Shown here: piece after piece, positions 25,021 through 36,639 of the stretch
Layout: each line of letters starts with the position of its first letter
Numbering within the stretch: the first letter of the stretch is position 1
Assembly (NCBI GenBank): GCA_028023455.1
Contig: JAQFVV010000966.1
Location: forward strand, 17,215 to 81,214
Length of the DNA: 64,000 nucleotides
Source of the DNA: Epiperipatus broadwayi
Taxonomy: Eukaryota > Onychophora > Udeonychophora > Euonychophora > Peripatidae
Reading direction: 5' to 3'
Position numbers and translations under genes: made by a program
Notes under the pieces: model-generated
Told to the model about the DNA's origin: nothing
What the model saw: only the letters and a program-made list of their open reading frames with translations
The model's database searches: none

Positions 25021-25540
25021 TTAATTATAGTATCAAAATATTTTAATTAAATAGTTTTAGATTTAATTAAATAAAGAAGTGATAATAAAGGTAATAATGT
25101 GTGTATATGTTTGTATATTAAAACTGTAATGTCTTAATAAACCTTCGTTGTTGAGTTAATGTTAAATTATTCTTTAATATCTTTATTTTAAAAAGACAGT
25201 TTAAAATATTTTGAATTCTTGAGGAAATTTTTATAAAAAAATTGATTTATTGGCTTTTTTAACTTCGAGTTTAAGATCACAAAACATTACGCTCTAGTTT
25301 TTCAATTTCGTGATAGTTTTTAACTGAAACAATAATTTAATTTCTTAAACCCAGGATGAATGTTTGTGAATAATGTATACTTTCTATAAAAAGATATTTA
25401 CAATTATAGAAGACAAAACTAAATTAAGTCTCTTGATTCCAAATACTGTAAAGTTGCCAGCCAAAGCAATAGTTGGTGGTTGAAGATTGCAGATGTTAAG
25501 AATTTTCTGATGGAGACCCAATCTATCATTTGATGACACT
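25021..25540. other. Unassigned AT-rich DNA
   Basis: Nothing recognised. Confidence 0.4.
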
Positions 25541-25544
25541 CTTT

Positions 25545-26010
25545 TATTTAAGTACCTGCAACAATAGATCATTTTCAAGTGAAAGAAGATTGGTTGAATT
25601 CTATAAAGAAATGAGACCCTTTTTTAATTCGTGAATTTAGAATAAAGGTAAAAAGATAGTTGATTTACAGAGACATAAATATTGAAGCCAAATAGAGTAA
25701 GAATTATTCAACATAAAAATAACAATATTGCCAAGATTGAAGTATAAATTGAACATAATTATTCATCTTATTTGATTTTACTATATACAAATAATTCAGG
25801 ATATAAGCATATCAAATTTTCATTATAATGAAGTAAAGGATTTTGATATAGATGTACAAAATGATTTTTTTCTGGCTAAACAATATTTTAAAATTGTAAT
25901 AGTATTTTAATACTAGAATTGGTAAATGATTAAAATATAAAAATTTTTTTCAGTAAATTTGGCTATGGCAATAAAAATGAGATATGTCCCAGACTTGTAG
26001 AGTTCACACA
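25545..26010 (+). pseudogene. LINE endonuclease-region remnant (copy 1)
   Basis: It shares the segment AGATCATTTTCAAGTGAA (25566) with the start of the better LINE at 27.5 kb. About 220 bp later comes a degenerate 'IIQ.Y' stretch with a 'YFKIV' block, in the same order as the AP-endonuclease part of that LINE. Many stops and shifts; no RT follows. The similarity is to the other copy rather than to any intact protein. Confidence 0.5.
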
Positions 26011-26566
26011 AAAAGAAAAATTGTAATACTTTGAATTCTTTCTTTGATTAAAATATTGAATGGGACTGAAGGTATAACGTAATTATATTATATGTTGACT
26101 AATAGAAAATATGTATTTTAAGATCGGTTTAACTGAGATATTATTTTAAAGAAGTGTGGCATTAATAATGCAAATGGATATCTAGATATCTATTATGTTT
26201 TAAATACTCAAGCTAAGTTTATTAAAAATACATATGAGGAATTATATAATGTTTGTATTTTATCCAATGCTAATAGATTGGTGTATAAAATGTGATATCT
26301 ATTAAATCAAAAAGTATTATTATGTATCACATTACCCATAGAGATAATGGATCATATACAACTGAATTAGAATATAGAATTAAAAAACTGTTATAAGAAA
26401 ATCCAATTTGTATATAAACATATAAAAAGTATAAATAATGATTTATCATCAGAAATTGTTCACTTTGATATTGAAAATTGTACTTTTGCTTTCAATTTTC
26501 ACCTAGATAACACTGGAATTTGTTATGAGCTAAGAAATTGTAATAAAAGATGTCAAGCATTGTTAA
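26011..26566. other. Unassigned AT-rich DNA
   Basis: No motif in any frame that I trust. Confidence 0.4.
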
Positions 26567-26567
26567 C

Positions 26568-26670
26568 TGAGAGGTCAGCACAGCCACCTTGCAAACAAGC
26601 AGTTGGTTGAAGACAGTTGTTGCAGGTTCACCTCCCAGCTGATGCTATAACATATAGAATAAATAAATAA
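26568..26670 (+). mobile_element. tRNA-Gly-derived SINE with A-rich tail
   Basis: The plus strand reads CTGAGAGGTCAGCAC, then CACCTTGCA...AAGCAGTTGG, then GGTTCACCTCC (B box, 26625-26635), CAGCTGATGCTATAACA and an AATAAATAAATAA tail. It aligns block by block with the minus strand of the SINE at 58.3 kb. The 5' acceptor strand has decayed. Confidence 0.65.
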
Positions 26671-26934
26671 ATTGAAGAAAGGGCGATTTTTGTAAAGAAA
26701 GAGAAAAATCCTCTTTAACTAATTGTCCAAGAAAAAATGTTAAAATTCATGAATTTTGGGATATCATATAATGGTGTTTTATTTCCAGCAAAGTTTAAAA
26801 TGTTTTGCAATTGAAAATGGTTGTAAAAGTGAGTGAAAGTACTTTTGTGATTTTTATAATTGTTATTATGAATATTTATTACCATTAATACTTTTATTGT
26901 TTTATTTGATGTATTACAATAATAAATCTACAAT

Positions 26935-26991
26935 GAGTATTTTAATTGATATATATATATATATATATAACAATATATATCATTAAAATTG

Positions 26992-27027
<36 letters not shown>

Positions 27028-27060
27028 CAATTTTAATGAGGATGTAATTATATATATATA
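26935..27060. repeat. TA microsatellite with palindrome
   Basis: Three (TA)n runs are separated by CATTAAAATTGTTATAATATA and its complement, forming a perfect hairpin-type repeat (about 26979-27040). Confidence 0.8.
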
Positions 27061-28814
27061 TGTAGAGATAAATATATTTCAGTATATGCAAAAAGAAGTC
27101 TGGACTGCAGGAAGGAATTTACTGTTTTGATTTTTCTTTGAAACCATAAAATGTTCTAATTATTCATATAGAAAATGAATATGAATAGACTGCTCACCAC
27201 CTCTGACTTTATTATCACAAAACACCATGGTCTTTGTATTGCTTGATAGTTGTCAACTAAAATATTAAGTATTTTTAAAGACAAGTGTAGATGTGTGTAA
27301 ATCTGTTTTTATCTCTTAGATATTAATAATCATGAGAGATGAAACTAATTTGGGGCATTATTTTCTAAAGTTTATATAAAGTTGCAGACATGGTAGTATT
27401 TGGTGTCTGAAAGCAGAGAGTGCAAAAAGTCTTGTGATTGAAGACATAATCATTTATTAAAAATGACATTTTATTTGGCTAATGGTAACTATAGATCATT
27501 TTCAAGTGAAGAAAAATTGCATAAACTAAAAAACTGTTTAATATTGAAAGATATATTATTGAAACTTTGTAAAATTAAAAGAAAATGTGAAGACATATAT
27601 TTAGAATGGTAAAACGTACTTTAGTACAAAAGATTGTAAGAAAAAATGGAGTCAGATTCATAATAAATAAAAAAAATCGAATAACAACATTGTGAATATT
27701 GATGGTATATCAGAAAAAGTGATAAAATTAGTTATTTAAATAAATAAAAAATGCAGATAATTCAGATATATGCCCCAACAAGTTTTCATTGTGATGAAAA
27801 TAGAGAGTATTTTTATACAGATCTACAAAATGTTTTAATACATACTGAATAATATTTTTAAATTGTCATGGAACATTTTAATGATAGAATTAATAACTGA
27901 TTGAAAAATGAAAATGATATGGTTAAATAGGTTACAGTGAAAGAAATGAGAAATGGCATAGATTTATTGTGTTTGCTACAAAAGAAAACTATATAAATTT
28001 TTCCTTAAAATAAATTGTTTAATAAATGCACATGGTATGCATTCAAACAGATATAATATAAGAATTTTGATTATATTTTGACCAGCTGAAAAAATATGTA
28101 TTTGAACATTACAATATTCTTAATAGATTCAAAACAATGTACTTTTTGATTAGTGAGATATTATATATATATATAGTTTCAAAATTAGAATGGCAAACAT
28201 AATTAAGAATGACAGACTTAATAGTTGATGTTCCTAATCTTCAGAAATAGATATAAATTAGTGCGTGAAACTCTTTGTAAAATATTAAGAAACTTTAAAA
28301 TAATTCAGATTTGACTGAAATTAATAAAAGTATGGGCATTACTCTATTAAAAACTGCAATAAAGATAGTTGGTTTAAAAAGCAGTAATTTATTAGTAAAT
28401 TGTCTAACGAGACAAGATATTGTATAACAAAAAGAAATATAAAAATTTTTGAAAGTGGTTTATTAAAAAAATTGAATGTCTAGAATTTTGTAAAATGATA
28501 AAAAAGTTGATAATGATATAATAGAATAAAACTTTTAATTGAAAAGGAAAGCTATAGAAGAGAATAAAATATTTAAAAGTGTTAAATGGCATATTAAAAG
28601 ATGAGTTGTTTCTGCAATAAGAATAAAAGATGGAAATATTACTAAAAAGAGTGCTGACATTATGAAATGCATAGGAACTGCCAGATATGTTAAATGAAAT
28701 GAAATATTTGAATAAATTTATGAATAAATTTACGAAGAAGCAACTGATGAAGAGCTGGATATATTGTTAGCAAAATTATACACCAAATATCTAAATGATA
28801 AAGTTGTATTAGAT

Positions 28815-29281
28815 CAGGGATTGGCAAACAATGGGTCACAAGTCAAATGTAATTTTTTAATTCCAATCTCATGGTTCTTTTGGTCATGATAAACATAAAC
28901 ACATTTTTATTCCTCTTGTAATTCGTAAATAAATATTTTGATGACTTAAGGAAAGAAAAATGTACTTTACAATGTGGTTTCTTGAATTTCGTCTTATTAT
29001 AGAACAGTAATTATTGTATATGATGAATATTTAAATAGTAGAAATTTGTGTATCAATCAAATTATCAAATTAATTTTTTTAAGAGAATTTTTGTTTTTAT
29101 AAGGAAATATACCGATTCTATAATGTTCTATTACTAAATGAATGTTGAAATATATCTGTAGCCATTCAGAAATTTGTATTTCTCATGAACATATTTTTCA
29201 CCTCTTTCATTTTGCTTCACTAATGTGTTAGGGGGTAAAAATATTTTTTTCCTTGCAGCTCTTTATTGCAGCTGATTGCTG
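28815..29281. mobile_element. Non-autonomous hAT element A
   Basis: It starts CAGGGATTGGCAAAC and ends GCTGATTGCTG, imperfect terminal inverted repeats of hAT type. It is flanked by an exact 8-bp duplication TATTAGAT (28807-28814 and 29282-29289). Length 467 bp, no transposase frame. It sits inside the LINE. Confidence 0.85.
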
Positions 29282-29871
29282 TATTAGATGGAGTTTGAAA
29301 AATACAGGAGTAATATTGGCTTTTAAAAAAGTGATAAGAAAATATTAGAAATACGATTTATCAATCTGCTATTATCAAGGTAATATTAACTCATCTCCAG
29401 AAAATTTTGTATTCTAATTAGCAAAAAAAAAACAAGCTTGATTTAAAAGTGATTTTAGCAGTATGGATGAAATTCAGATATTAATAGAAGTTATAAAAAG
29501 TAACAATAAACATGAATTATGATTATGATTTCAATTGGTAGATTATGAAAGGTATTTGATTCTATAAGCATTTCAATAGTGATTAAACTTTTAATCATCA
29601 AGACATAGACATTGGTTATTTTGATATTCTTAATAATATTTATCAAAATGTGAGAACAGTGGTTAGATTATATGATTATATTTAAAAGATTAACAATGAC
29701 AAAAGAACATGTCTGGAAAATTCTATATTTTTAAAACATTATACAACTATTCACTAGAAATATTTTGTGGATGTAAATACAAAGACAAAACATAAAATTA
29801 AATGAAGACTGGATAAATCATCTTAATTTTGCAAAAGCATTGTGGTTGTGTTCGAGAATAATGCTTTAGAG

Positions 29872-30369
29872 CAGTGGTCTTTAACCTTTTCACACCTGCA
29901 GACCAGTAAAAATAAAGATAAGTCTATAGATAAATTTTCTTAAATATATAAACTGCTTAGCCTTAGATGAGCATAATTATTATAACTGATCAAAACAACA
30001 ATGTTAAATATACAAGATGAAGTTATATATATATGGAGTTTGTATAATAAAAAACTTTTTTTTTAAATTTTGAATTTTTTTTTAGAAAAGTAATAAAAAA
30101 TTTAATTCTACCCCCCCCCCAAAAAAAAAAAAACCCCATCTATGATAACTAGAGAAACAAATTAATTTATGTATGATTGATTAGATTTTGTTTTTGTTCT
30201 GTTTCTTTTTTAATTGGAGAAAAATAAGATGAAAAAATAAATAAAAATTGTTTATATTAATTAAAAGTTTAAACTCTTATTATTTTGTTATTACAAACTT
30301 CCCTGCAGACCGGCATAAAACTTCGGCGGCCCAGCACTGGGTTTTCAGGCCAATGGTTGAAGATCACTG
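29872..30369. mobile_element. Non-autonomous hAT element B
   Basis: Ends are CAGTGGTCTTTAACC and, inverted, CAGTGATCTTCAACC. An exact 8-bp duplication CTTTAGAG flanks it (29864-29871 and 30370-30377). It is 498 bp with poly-A/poly-C tracts and no gene. Its insertion splits the LINE's RT after the FADD-type box. Confidence 0.92.
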
Positions 30370-30969
30370 CTTTAGAGTTTCAGGAAATATTGCAAGAGTT
30401 ATCAGATGAAAACAAGAAATTATGACTAAAAATAAATGCTTCCTTAATAGAATGTAAATATTGCTTAAGGTTAGCAAATATGAATAACTTGAATATATTG
30501 TTTTTAGTCTGAAGGTTTTCAATATTTATATTTTATTAGTTATTTATTAATCTGAGACTTAGACACCTAATAAAAGAGCAATAAAAAGACTTGAGCATAT
30601 TTAATAAAATATGTAGAAATATGTAAAGCAGTAGTAGGATAAGATTGATAATATGATATGAAAAAAAAATAAACACATATAATGAAATCCAAGTGTCAAC
30701 ATAAATAGACTAAATTAAAGCTGGGCTGAATATATTGTTAAAAGAGATGATACTAAATTGATAGTGGACACTTGAAATAGAATACCAAAAAATTGTAAAA
30801 CATCTAAAAAAAAGACACATCAGATAAATAGGTAAAATAAAGAAATTTGGTGGTGCACATTATGTGGAAAACAGAGGATATGAATAGGATAAACTAGATT
30901 AAACTTGGAGAGAGATTTATTCTATAATCGATCAATAATGATTAAAAATGATGAAATTCATATTTTAAG

Positions 30970-31300
30970 TTTTCTCTCTATTAGCCGCACATAATATATA
31001 ATTAAAAATGTATTTTCATAATATTGCAATTTAAAAAAAGCTTTTATATAAATTAAAATATTGAAATTCTTATCTAAATAAATAATTTTCTGTTCAGCAG
31101 ATGTATTCCTTTAAAAATAAATGTTTGATGGCGAAATATTTATTTCTACATATTTTAATGACTTATCATCAACATTGCAACATTAATTAATAAATGCACT
31201 TATTTAAAATTTATATACTCATCTTTATAAATATTACATTATTTTATTATATAAACTATTAAAACAATCTTTTTTTAAAAATCATGATAAGTAATACTTT
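30970..31300. other. Unassigned AT-rich DNA
   Basis: Nothing recognised. Confidence 0.4.
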
Positions 31301-31304
31301 AACT

Positions 31305-31460
31305 TTATATATATATATATTTAATGTTTTGACGGTTGTATGATGTGGATAAATTATAACTTTTTGGGCTGTACCGTAATGGCGGTTGCTAGTCCGTCGA
31401 AATATTTAATGGAAAATAATACACGGTACAGCCCCAAAAGTTATAATTTATATATATCAT
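31305..31460. repeat. PLE-type terminal repeat, palindromic copy
   Basis: Between TA runs the sequence reads GACGGTTGTATGATGTGG, TTTTTGGGCTGTACCGTAAT, GGCGGTTGCTAGTCCGTCG and AAATATT, then returns through GGTACAGCCCCAAAAG. The outer 30 bp are inverted copies of each other. The middle matches the PLE 1 terminus at 10.9 kb. Confidence 0.65.
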
Positions 31461-31526
31461 TTTGCTTTGGATTTAAATGTATAAATAATTCCACAATAAT
31501 TACACTATTTGATTAGTTATATGTAA

Positions 31527-31712
31527 AATTCAATTTATCCACTCTACTTTAAACACTTTAGCAAAAAAACCATTTATTGTATATATATATATGCATACAC
31601 AATCTTATGTTTCGATTGTCCTGCAATCTTCTTCAGAGCTATGATATAATGAACAAAATAAAATACATAACTATATAAATAATACCATAAAAATATAAAC
31701 AATAAAATTAAT
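31527..31712 (-). repeat. Left inverted end of PLE 2
   Basis: Inverse of 37236-37427. On the minus strand it contains CUGAAGA (31636-31630), a 5-bp hairpin GAUUG/CAAUC with loop CAGGA, and GAAA (31613-31610): the order of hammerhead core elements, with one extra A after the first box. No convincing cleavage site follows. Confidence 0.7.
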
Positions 31713-31740
31713 AAAAAAATAAAATGACAATGGAACAAAT

Positions 31741-32459
31741 AGAAAGTATTAAGAATTCATTGGATTATTTAAAAAAAAAAAAAATTATGGAAGAAGTAAA
31801 TTTAATAAATGTGTGAGGAAATTGTATAATAAAATTATATAAAAATAATGATAATATAAAATATCTAAAAAATGTGATGATAAAATATAATACCTAAATT
31901 CATTAAGATAGAAAATTAAGAATAATACTAACCAATAATGAAATATTTATAAATAATATGGAAAAGAATGTCTTAAAAAGTACATTAAAAGTTGTTATAA
32001 GAAGAAAAAGATTTATATAAAAAATAAATAATATAGAATTCATACTGAGGGATAAAATAACAAAAAGTGAAGAAGACAAATTTAGAGAAGTAAGTGAAGA
32101 TAAAAGAAGTATTATAAATAAAAAAGCAAATGAGAGACATGTTAAAAAATTAAAAATATTGATAAAACACAAAATAAAACAATGCATTATAACAGATGAT
32201 AAAATGGATAATATACAGATTCTTTTAAAAATAGAATTTACAGAAGAAGAAAAAATATATATTGAATAAAGAAATTACATATGTGCCAATTAAAAATTCC
32301 ATTAAGAAGAATAGTGATTGATATAGCAGCAACAATGCACAAAATAGTACAAGATTTTGTAGAAGAAAAGATATCACAGAATTGATAAATAATAAAGAGA
32401 AAATATGGTTTGATGAATTTAAAAAATAAATAAATAATTTTATATATAAAATAGAAAAT
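31741..32459 (+). pseudogene. PLE 2 N-terminal region
   Basis: A plus-strand string of frames: MEQIESIKNSLDYLKKKK, then NNMEKNVLKSTLKVVIRRKR, then a 60-codon clear run with INKKANERHVKKLKILIKHK, and finally NNKEKIWFDEFKKKINNFIY (across one stop). The charged, helical character and position before the RT fit the poorly conserved N-terminus of PLE proteins. It stops exactly where the DNA transposon begins at 32466. Confidence 0.5.
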
Positions 32460-32465
32460 AACAAT

Positions 32466-33764
32466 AGGTTGTCGTCGATGAGCAGATATATCCCACTGGA
32501 TGGTGCTGTTTTCATGCTAAAACACATAAAAATGCCATTTCTGTGGCCGACACCCTCGAACCTGCATTTTCTATAATACAACTTTTTTGTTGTGCTACAG
32601 ATTGCAGGCCTCTATGTCGCGTCGCAGTACAGCATGTATGTTTTATGCAGCAAATACATTTTCCGAATTCGCACAGTTTATAAAATGATTACGGCTTGGG
32701 GAGAGAATGTGTTTTTTTGAATTGGATGGAAATGTTGTTTTCATTGGATTTTTTTTATTTTAAAGTATTGAAATGTTCAGATTTTGTAAAGTAATAATTA
32801 ACAGACTTTTTACACCATAGTGTATTGAAGTTTTAAGTAGTAAATGTTGACGAGATATATGTATAAAGTTATTTGGAATTAGGTAACAAGTCAAGTAACA
32901 TACTGTTTGTAACATTCCATGAGACATTTTAAGATTGTACAGTGTGTATATTTTTGAAATAAAAAAAAAAAAGCATTAACACAAAAATATCCAGTAAGAA
33001 AAGTACAATTGTACACTGTTTTTTTAAATGTCATAAAAAAGCATATATTATAAACATTATATATATATTTGTCATTGTTTAAAAAAGTTTTAGTTTCTTT
33101 CTTTTCTCTGACTACTGCTATTCTTTGTTGAATATAGTTTACGTTCATTGTTATCATTTATTTTATATATGTTAGTAAAAAAAATATTTACAAAAATACA
33201 ATTTTGGTATTTTTTATTTTACCCGTAAACCTAACCCTAAAACTAACCCTAAAGCTAACCCTAAAACTAACCCTAAAGTTAACCCTAAAGCTAACCCTAA
33301 AACTAACCCTAATCCTAACCCTAAAGCTAACCCTAATCCTAATCCTAAAACTAACCCTAAATGTAAACGTAACAAGTTTTACTTTTAGTTATCATTCTAT
33401 TTGAAATAAAAACTAGCGGTAAACAACAACAACAAAAAAAGCCGTAACCCCAGTAAAAAAATCTCTGATAGAAAATTGATTTTTTTCTAATAAAAAGAAA
33501 ACTAAAAAAGATGAATCAAATTGTAATTTGTTTATTTTATTTTACATTTATTATTATCATTTAATTTGTATACGTTAATAAAAAATAATATTTAAAATTA
33601 AGTAATATTTAAAAAAGACGATTTTCTTTTTGTTTTTATTTTCGCATTACAAAAAACACATCAAAATGATTATAATTAACGGCCCGTGAATGATCGTATT
33701 TTATAATTTTAGCATGATAACTGTGCCACCCGAGTGGGATTTAGCAGCTATTCTACAACTACCT
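32466..33764. mobile_element. Non-autonomous DNA transposon carrying a telomere-like array
   Basis: Ends are AGGTTGTCGTCGATGAGCAG and, inverted at the right, AGGTAGTTGTAGAATAGCTG; both arms then reach ATCCCACT. An AACAATAG duplication flanks it (32460-32467 and 33765-33772; the last AG overlaps the terminal repeat). It interrupts PLE 2 between its N-terminal and RT parts. Inside are inverted subterminal GATTACGG.TTGGGG / GCCGTAACCCC, a diverged direct repeat (about 33150-33192 and 33549-33593) and the CCCTAA-like array. No transposase is seen. The superfamily is uncertain; 8-bp duplication would suit hAT. Confidence 0.75.
33231..33361. repeat. Telomere-like minisatellite (CTAACC CTAAAR)n
   Basis: About eleven 12-bp units of CTAACCCTAAA(A/G), so every second hexamer is a CCCTAA-phase telomere repeat and the others are degenerate. 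The open frame through it (repeated Leu-Thr-Leu-Lys) is a by-product. Confidence 0.9.
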
Positions 33765-33772
33765 AACAATAG

Positions 33773-34720
33773 TTTTGAAAATAGAAATAAGGGGAATACA
33801 AAGAAAAATAAAGAATTAATAAAAAAGAAAGAAATCAGAAAAATTAAATCTAATTATAAAGAAGAAATAGTTATCCTAAAGTCAGATAAAGGAAATAAAT
33901 TAGTGATATTAGATAAAAAAGATTATTTAGAAAGAAAATGAAGGTTATGCTGAATGATAAGATATTTAAAAAAGTTTAGAAAATTGTCAGTGACTTAAAA
34001 AATAAATTAACAAAGAAAATATACCATGATGGCCAATTATTGATTGTAAGGGATCTGATTTAGAAAAAATTTCAAAATGGTTATTGAATGAAAAATTTAA
34101 AAAAAATATGCTAAAGAATATGAAAATTCCAAAATTAAAGATAATAAAATTTTAATGTAAGAAATTAATGACATATTTATAAAGTATGAATAAAGAAATT
34201 TAACATTTATAAAAATGGACATTATATCAATGTATACAAATTTAAATGTAGAAAAAACAATAAATTTATCTATAGGAAAGTATATTAAGGATAAAAAAAA
34301 AGATTACCTATTCTGTATATTAGTAAATTTAATGGAATTATGTTGCAAGAATCTAACTTTTGAATATAATAGGGAATTTTATAAACAAAAAAAAGAGAGT
34401 ATTAATGGGAGGAGCTCTAAGTGCAATTTTAAGCAATATTTATATGAATTAGTTTGATAAAAATATAACCGAAAATAAAAATGCTCTTTTGTTTTATAAC
34501 AGATATGTAGATGGTTATTTGATGACTTTTAATAAAAGCCAAATATAAATAAATTGGTTTATTAATGATACTAATAAGGTGGAAGGGAATATAAAATTTA
34601 CACTTGAAAAGGAAAAAAAAACCAATGAAATTGCATATCTGGATATAATGTTTCAAAAGAAATTGATAGAAAGAAAATGACATTTTCAAACAAATATTTA
34701 TAAGAAAAATAATATATTGT
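33773..34720 (+). pseudogene. PLE 2 reverse transcriptase fragments
   Basis: The first clear frame (to 33938) ends NYKEEIVILKSDKGNKLVIL followed by DKKDYLERK, the PLE fingers motif with its Asp-Lys-Gly-Asn. After one frame shift come MLNDKIFKKV and a linker. At 34215 the frame reads MDIISMYTNLNVEKTINLSI, the motif A region with its Asp. FEYNREFYKQKK follows and then, across a shift, GGALSAILSNIYMN (motif B). YNRYVDGYLMTFNKSQ follows (34490-34540), where YVDG replaces YxDD. The thumb EKEKKTNEIAYLDIMF ends the block. At least three frame breaks and the YVDG change make it inactive. Confidence 0.8.
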
Positions 34721-34844
34721 TAATTTCATAACAAGTTGGATCTCCAACATCGATCCAAAATGCAAAATTAGTTGTATATATTCAAAAATATACAGGGCTG
34801 CAATGTCTTGTTTAAAAAAAGAAGACTATATTTAACAAAAAGAC

Positions 34845-35460
34845 TTGATAATCAATGAGTTAAACAAGAGTGATTTCCCTGTACATATAATTAAAAGAAA
34901 TATTGGAAAAATAGAATATCGGATAAATAAAAATAAAAAAAGTGAAGGAAAGAAGAAAAGTAAATATAGATATATAGGAATAAAAACAAATAGTAATATT
35001 ATAGTGAATAAGTTTAATAAAATTATAAAGAAGATTAATCAAAAATGCAAAAGAATAATTAATACAAAATAAAAAGAGAAAACATATTGAATTTAAAAAA
35101 TAACAAATGCATAGCATATAATAAAGATAATAAATAAATAATTAATGGATTATATAAGATAAAATTCAAACAATGTTTAGATAGTGGGATTGATACCAAA
35201 TATGTGGGAGAAACTAAAATTTTTACAAATCAAGGTTAAAACAATATGTCATATAATAAACCACTGATATATAAATATATGAAGGAAACATAACACAAAT
35301 TTACAAAAAGTTCAATAAAAATGATGTTACATACAGACAATATTAAAGAAAAAAATAAAAGAAGCAATACTAATAGAAAAGATAAAACAAAAATTTAATA
35401 GAGATTCTAGGATTAGGATGACATTAGATATGTAGAAGAAAATATATAAAGAGAAAATTA
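34845..35460 (+). pseudogene. PLE 2 connector and GIY-YIG remnant
   Basis: A 75-codon basic frame (34845-35072; NELNKSDFPVHIIKRNIGKI, then many Lys) resembles the Lys-rich connector. Further on, CLDSGIDTKYVGETKIFTNQ (about 35176-35230, with one frame adjustment) matches the 'C...YVGET' start of the GIY-YIG domain. The remaining nuclease is stop-filled. Lys-rich stretches here are hard to tell from A-rich drift. Confidence 0.55.
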
Positions 35461-35504
35461 CTTATAAATTAGGCTCCAGCTTTAAGAGTGCCTGGTATTC
35501 AAAT

Positions 35505-35921
35505 CTTATATATTAAGCCTGCATTCTGCCCATCCTTCTTTTCTGTATTTAAGTGGATACTGTCCTATATGTGAGGGGTCAGAGTGACTTGAGGTCAACA
35601 TGGGCATGGCAGCAATATTGGAATCAGAATGGGATTTGGAAATTCTATCATCAAATTTTTAATGGTATGGATGGTGGAAGAGTTGGAGGTTAAGCCTGTC
35701 AATTAAAGTGTAAGAATTTGCTATCTTAATATAATCTGGGAACTGATTATATGTATGTATGGGAGATGGTAATCTGGACCAACTGATAAGTGCTGGTTTA
35801 ACGCAAAATATGTATATTGGTGATTATTTATCTTTTCTGCATGCATGTGGTCATGTGTATCAGTAATATGAGCTAGTGTGGATAGTGAAGGGGCTTGAAA
35901 GACCGAGTTCAAATCCCTATA
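35505..35921 (-). repeat. Repeat R, copy A (longest)
   Basis: On the minus strand it starts GGGATTTGAACTCGGTCTTT, continues GATAAATAATCACCAATATACA and AACCAGCACTTATCAGTTGG, and ends near the CATGCCCATGTTGACCTC block. Other copies lie at 44.4, 51.1, 56.5 and 61.3 kb. The start is the complement of a tRNA B box (GAGTTCAAATCCC on the plus strand), so a tRNA-related end is possible. It sits just after the PLE 2 nuclease remnant, in opposite orientation. Confidence 0.7.
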
Positions 35922-35967
35922 TTTATAAATTAATTATGGATTGTAAAAAAAAAAAGATTACAAGGAG

Positions 35968-36625
35968 TACAAACATAAACATCACATGATCACAATTTCT
36001 TATGGTTGCTTATAACTGTTATTAAAACAGGTAAAACTCTCTATATGTATTGTCGCTCAGTCTGGGGAAATTGAATGAGTAGGCACTAGATGAGGATTTT
36101 AGGCCCAAGCCTTCTGGCATCCATTTATTCCTCTGGCTTTCACTGAGTGGTGATACATGTAGAGAGTTTTGCCTGTTTTAATAAATTATAAGCAAGCATA
36201 AGAAATGGTGACACTGTGAGGTTTATTGGTTTAAAACCAATCCTGGCTAATAGGATAGTGGTGGCTATGGTTATTAAAGAACCAAAGTCATCAAAATCTA
36301 TAGGTACTGAACTGAGTTCAGACCTATATGACTATGTAAGCTAGTGAGCTTGGGCTGAAAATATTATAGTATTTTTAATTTAAGACTCATAGTTTTGTAG
36401 TTAAGTAGAGATAAAAGGTGGCTGCTGGAGGGCTGCATTAGTTAATAAGATCTAGGTGCAGTGCTCTTAAATTCAAGGCTCCTCACTGACAAAGGCCACA
36501 AGCCAGAAACTAGTCTGGGGATATTGGCTGAGTAGGCACTAGATGGGGATTTTATGCACAAGTCTTTTGGGATCCATTGATTACTCTGGCTTGCACTGAG
36601 TATCAATACATATAGAGAGTTTTCC
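35968..36625 (+). repeat. Repeat T, copy a
   Basis: An inverted arm (35968-36060) is followed by a direct unit, then by the hammerhead region and a second partial unit. Characteristic text: GTAGGCACTAGATG, CATTGATTACTCTGGC, GAGAGTTTTGCCTG and TTTTAATAA. The unit length from 36061 to the hammerhead cleavage site at 36515 is about 453 bp, like the array at 59.3-60.5 kb. Confidence 0.8.
36474..36528 (+). ncRNA. Hammerhead ribozyme, type I, mutated core (repeat T)
   Basis: Stem I strand TCAA-GGC-TCCTCA; core box CTGACAA at 36486-36492 (expected CUGAUGA, so G8 is changed); stem II GGC/GCC with loop CACAA; GAAA at 36506-36509; CTAG; TC with predicted cleavage after 36515; stem I return TGGGGA-TA-TTGG. 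Everything but the core box is intact, so probably inactive. Confidence 0.6.
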
Positions 36626-36639
36626 TGTTTTAATAACTG

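Larger units (their letters stand above)
27420..30960 (+). mobile_element. LINE retrotransposon (copy 2), with two nested hAT elements
   Basis: Read across stops, the plus strand gives a whole LINE. It starts MTFYLANGNYRSFSSEEKLH at 27462. The AP-endonuclease follows with QIIQIYAPTSFHCDE (about 27760), a 'VMGDFN'-like block and CTWYAFKQI/FDYILT near 28030-28080. Next are a linker (28590-28800), RT blocks 'VDYERY', VRTVVRLYDY and the FADD-type box with VFENNALEFQEILQELSDEN (29820-30410), and the C-terminus WAEYIVKRDDTKLIVDT with KTSKKKTHQINR (about 30720-30830). The order and wording fit the RTE/Jockey-like endonuclease-RT family widespread in invertebrates. Many stops make it non-functional. 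Removing the two hAT insertions rejoins the frame neighbourhood. Confidence 0.75.

Noticed and set aside
32225-32581. Minus-strand 118-codon frame with GVGHRNGIFMCF
   Set aside because: Spans the end of a DNA transposon and PLE sequence; composite, no domain.
33231-33361. Chromosome end or subtelomere
   Set aside because: The telomere-like array lies inside a transposon with terminal repeats and a target duplication.
33204-33404. 66-codon frame of repeated LTLK
   Set aside because: Translation of the 12-bp telomere-like array, which stays open in frame by its period.
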